Made by a program: the position numbers and the translations under genes. Shown piece after piece: positions 5,837 through 9,334 of a stretch of 9,334 nt of DNA; the stretch's first letter is position 1, and every line of letters begins with the position of its first letter. The notes beneath the pieces were generated by a model. That model saw only the letters and a program-made list of their open reading frames with translations. It was not told the DNA's origin and ran no database searches. Origin of the DNA: Chloroflexi bacterium RIFCSPLOWO2_02_FULL_71_16 (GTDB lineage: Bacteria > Chloroflexota > Limnocylindria > P2-11E); the NCBI GenBank assembly GCA_001795345.1, contig MGON01000098.1, positions 15,690-25,023 on the forward strand, read 5' to 3'.

Positions 5837-6312
5837 CGGCGGACGGGAGCGGGCTCGGCCTTCGGCGCCGCTTCCGGCCAGACGACGACCTCGTCGATCA
5901 CCGTCCCGAAGGCGTCCACCAGGCGCACGTAGTCGCCCTTCTTCCAGAGCAGCCGCGCCGCCCCGACCGGCCCCGCGACGTACACGTGCTTGCGTCCCGG
6001 GGCGAGGTCGTCAGCGAGCGGATGCATGGCGGCGCGGACCATCGACCCGGAGTGGATCCGGTAGCACTCGCCGGCCTTCGCGAAGTGGGGCGCTCCGAAC
6101 GTGTACACCCACTCCCACTCGACCGGCTTCGCCACCTCGGCCTTCCAGAGCGCCCGCACGTGCTGGAGGCGCCAGTTGGCCAGGTCGCTGCTCTGCTCGA
6201 CGCGCAGCTCGACCCACTCGGCGTTGGCGTCGTCGGGCGGCGTCTCCGGCGGGGCGGCCTTGATCGTGAGGATGCGAGCCTTTGCCGCTTCGGCCGGCCG
6301 AAAGTCCGCCAT
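5833..6312 (-). CDS. Lamin-tail-domain-like protein, function unknown
   Basis: A 159-residue protein resembling the lamin-tail (LTD) immunoglobulin-like fold. The pattern is DDANAEWVELRV (27-38), DLANWRLQHV (43-52), VYTFGAP (69-75), KAGECYRIHSGS (79-90), ARLLWKKGDYVRLVDAFGTVIDEVVVW (119-145). This follows the usual LTD order: EWVEL strand, 'dLsgW.L' strand, 'F....l..ge...v..g' and 'w...gD...L.d..G.vvd'. The match is by eye, so the family call is moderate. Most bacterial LTD proteins are secreted, but neither this start nor the alternative ATG at 6378 (22 extra residues, His/Gly-rich) supplies a signal peptide. I chose 6312 because the extension looks non-coding and would use up much of the gap upstream of katG. 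It converges on the OSBS/NSAR gene with a shared CTAG and is divergent from katG. A single cysteine (C83) is present. No partner is evident. Confidence 0.7.
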   Translation of the reverse strand: MADFRPAEAAKARILTIKAAPPETPPDDANAEWVELRVEQSSDLANWRLQHVRALWKAEVAKPVEWEWVYTFGAPHFAKAGECYRIHSGSMVRAAMHPLADDLAPGRKHVYVAGPVGAARLLWKKGDYVRLVDAFGTVIDEVVVWPEAAPKAEPAPVRR

Positions 6313-6350
6313 CGCGGGCGAGGCTAGCATCGGACGGCCATGTCCCGCCC

Positions 6351-6420
6351 CGTCATGACGGTGACCCTCACCGACCATGGACGCGCGCTGCTCGCAGAGG
6401 CGGCGGGAACGTTATGTTCC
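6351..6420. promoter_or_regulatory. Divergent intergenic region with three dyads, candidate katG operators
   Basis: The 219-bp gap between the LTD gene and katG contains a perfect 10-bp palindrome CGTCATGACG (6351-6360), the dyad CGGTGA-CCC-TCACCG (6359-6373) and the dyad GGAAC-GTTAT-GTTCC (6406-6420), 111 bp before the katG start. The last one contains TATGTT (6413-6418), which could serve as a weak -10 box, but I see no convincing -35. Catalase-peroxidase genes are commonly under OxyR, PerR or Fur-type control; none of these sites clearly matches a known consensus, so the regulator is unassigned. Confidence 0.4.
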
Positions 6421-6516
6421 TTTCGATAGGAGCCGGATCCATCGTGGCATGAGATGACCGGATGCAGCAGGCCGAGACCACCAGGACAGCATCCAGCCAT
6501 CTGAAGGGACCGGTGA

Positions 6517-8736
<2,220 letters not shown>

Positions 8737-8775
8737 TCCGCTCCATGGTCGGAACGCCCGCCTGACACGCCCCTA

Positions 8776-8805
8776 GTGAGGAGGCCCGCGATCCGGCCTC
8801 CTCAC
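8776..8805. terminator. Bidirectional hairpin terminator between katG and the cupredoxin gene
   Basis: A perfect 11-bp inverted repeat, GTGAGGAGGCC (8776-8786) and GGCCTCCTCAC (8795-8805), with an 8-base loop, 40 bp after the katG stop and 79 bp after the convergent cupredoxin stop. The downstream flank on the plus strand has only a short T-containing stretch (CTTCTT), and the minus side none, so efficiency is uncertain. Position and stem quality support shared terminator function. Confidence 0.75.
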
Positions 8806-8883
8806 CACCGGCGCTTCTTGGCCCTAGTTCCGGATACGCGGTCGTGGGTCGCGGTCGCGGCCGATCTCAGGACGGTACGGACC

Positions 8884-9243
8884 TCAGCGGCACTCGCCGT
8901 TGCAGACATGCACGACTCCCGTCATCTCGGGATGCACGCCGCAGTGGTAAGCGAAGGTGCCCGCTCGGTCGAAGGTCACGGTCGCACTCTCTGCCGGGTT
9001 CACCGCGACATCGAACGTCCGCGTCGCCCCGTCGGACGTGACCGTGTGGAAGACCATGCCGCTGTTGGTGAACGTGACGCTCGTCCCTGACGCGACCCGG
9101 ATCTCCTTCGGGTCGTAGCCCCACTGCGCCTCCGGCTTGGCCGGATCGTCGAAGATCCGCACCTTGTCCGTGAGCACGCCTGGGCTCCCGCCTCCTGCGC
9201 ATGACGCACCGATCACCGCGACGAGCACGAGCAGGATCCGCAT
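8884..9243 (-). CDS. Plastocyanin/azurin-like type 1 copper protein, probable lipoprotein
   Basis: A 119-residue exported cupredoxin. The N-terminus MRILLVLVAVIGASC is a short hydrophobic signal with a lipobox-like end; C15 is the candidate lipidated residue (GAS-C, with an off-consensus Gly at -3). The mature domain has the beta-strand pattern of plastocyanin-type proteins: IRVASGTSVTFTNSG (48-62), FHTVTSD with ligand H66, and the C-terminal ligand loop YHCGVHPEM with C101, H104 and M107. All four blue-copper ligands are present, so electron transfer at the outer membrane face or cell surface is likely. It ends VCNGECR, adding two cysteines (C114, C118) not needed for the copper site. The ATG start gives the signal peptide directly and no upstream start exists nearby; no clear ribosome binding site is seen. 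It converges on katG and shares its terminator. The redox partner is unknown. Confidence 0.88.
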   Translation of the reverse strand: MRILLVLVAVIGASCAGGGSPGVLTDKVRIFDDPAKPEAQWGYDPKEIRVASGTSVTFTNSGMVFHTVTSDGATRTFDVAVNPAESATVTFDRAGTFAYHCGVHPEMTGVVHVCNGECR

Positions 9244-9334
9244 CTGGGGGCTGTACGAACCGAAGGTGAGGCCGGTTCACTCAGCGGTAGGCCGGACGCG
9301 CGCGAGCGGGCTCAGAGGGGACTCCCGACGCCCG

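Noticed and set aside
4522..6327. 601-codon plus-strand open frame across the GNAT end, the OSBS/NSAR gene and the LTD gene
   Set aside because: It runs out of frame through conserved catalytic motifs of the OSBS/NSAR gene and antisense to the LTD gene; low-complexity Arg-rich translation typical of GC-rich shadow frames.
6454..6504. Possible 16-residue leader peptide before katG
   Set aside because: No ribosome binding site precedes it, the composition is unremarkable, and no link to katG control is visible; not listed as a gene.
9244..9334. Right-edge segment checked for a tRNA, promoter or another gene start
   Set aside because: No cloverleaf, no clear -35/-10 pair and no supportable coding frame; too short to judge.

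Overview
This is a GC-rich chromosomal window (60-base samples I counted run from about 60% to 77% G+C) with eight recognisable protein genes, tightly packed and in alternating orientation. I see no rRNA, tRNA, CRISPR array, transposase, phage gene or plasmid function. The gene content (monofunctional glutamate formimidoyltransferase with HutI, a COG3375-type GNAT paired with an OSBS/NSAR enolase-superfamily enzyme, a lamin-tail-like protein, a single-domain cupredoxin and a PAS-PAS-LuxR regulator) fits a high-GC soil or sediment lineage such as Chloroflexota, Rokubacteria/Methylomirabilota or a deep actinobacterial group. I cannot decide among these from sequence alone.

Layout. Positions 1-1059 (+) hold the 3' part of a two-PAS sensor with a C-terminal LuxR-type DNA-binding domain; it is open at the left edge. 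It converges, with an 11-bp overlap, on a minus-strand cluster read from right to left: a small cyclic-nucleotide-binding-fold protein (3756-3298), glutamate formimidoyltransferase (3216-2323) and imidazolonepropionase hutI (2323-1049). The last two overlap by one base (TAATG) and catalyse consecutive steps of histidine degradation: imidazolonepropionate to formiminoglutamate, then formimino transfer to tetrahydrofolate giving glutamate. Histidase, urocanase and the cyclodeaminase are not in the window.

Divergent from that cluster across only 47 bp lies a plus-strand pair: a GNAT acyltransferase (3804-4718) and an o-succinylbenzoate synthase / N-succinylamino acid racemase family enzyme (4715-5836), joined by an ATGA overlap. 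The pairing recalls the known route from D- to L-amino acids (N-succinylation, racemisation, desuccinylation), but a menaquinone role (menC) cannot be excluded. The junction is unusually structured: three hairpins lie in 64 bases, and the last one encloses the Shine-Dalgarno sequence and start codon of the second gene.

A minus-strand lamin-tail-like protein (6312-5833) shares its stop-codon CTAG with the enolase-family gene. It is divergent from katG (6532-8736, +), a full-length catalase-peroxidase with all expected active-site residues, a strong ribosome binding site and several dyads upstream. katG ends before an 11-bp-stem hairpin terminator that it shares with a convergent, probably lipid-anchored, type 1 copper protein (9243-8884, -). 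The last 91 bases carry no gene that I can support.
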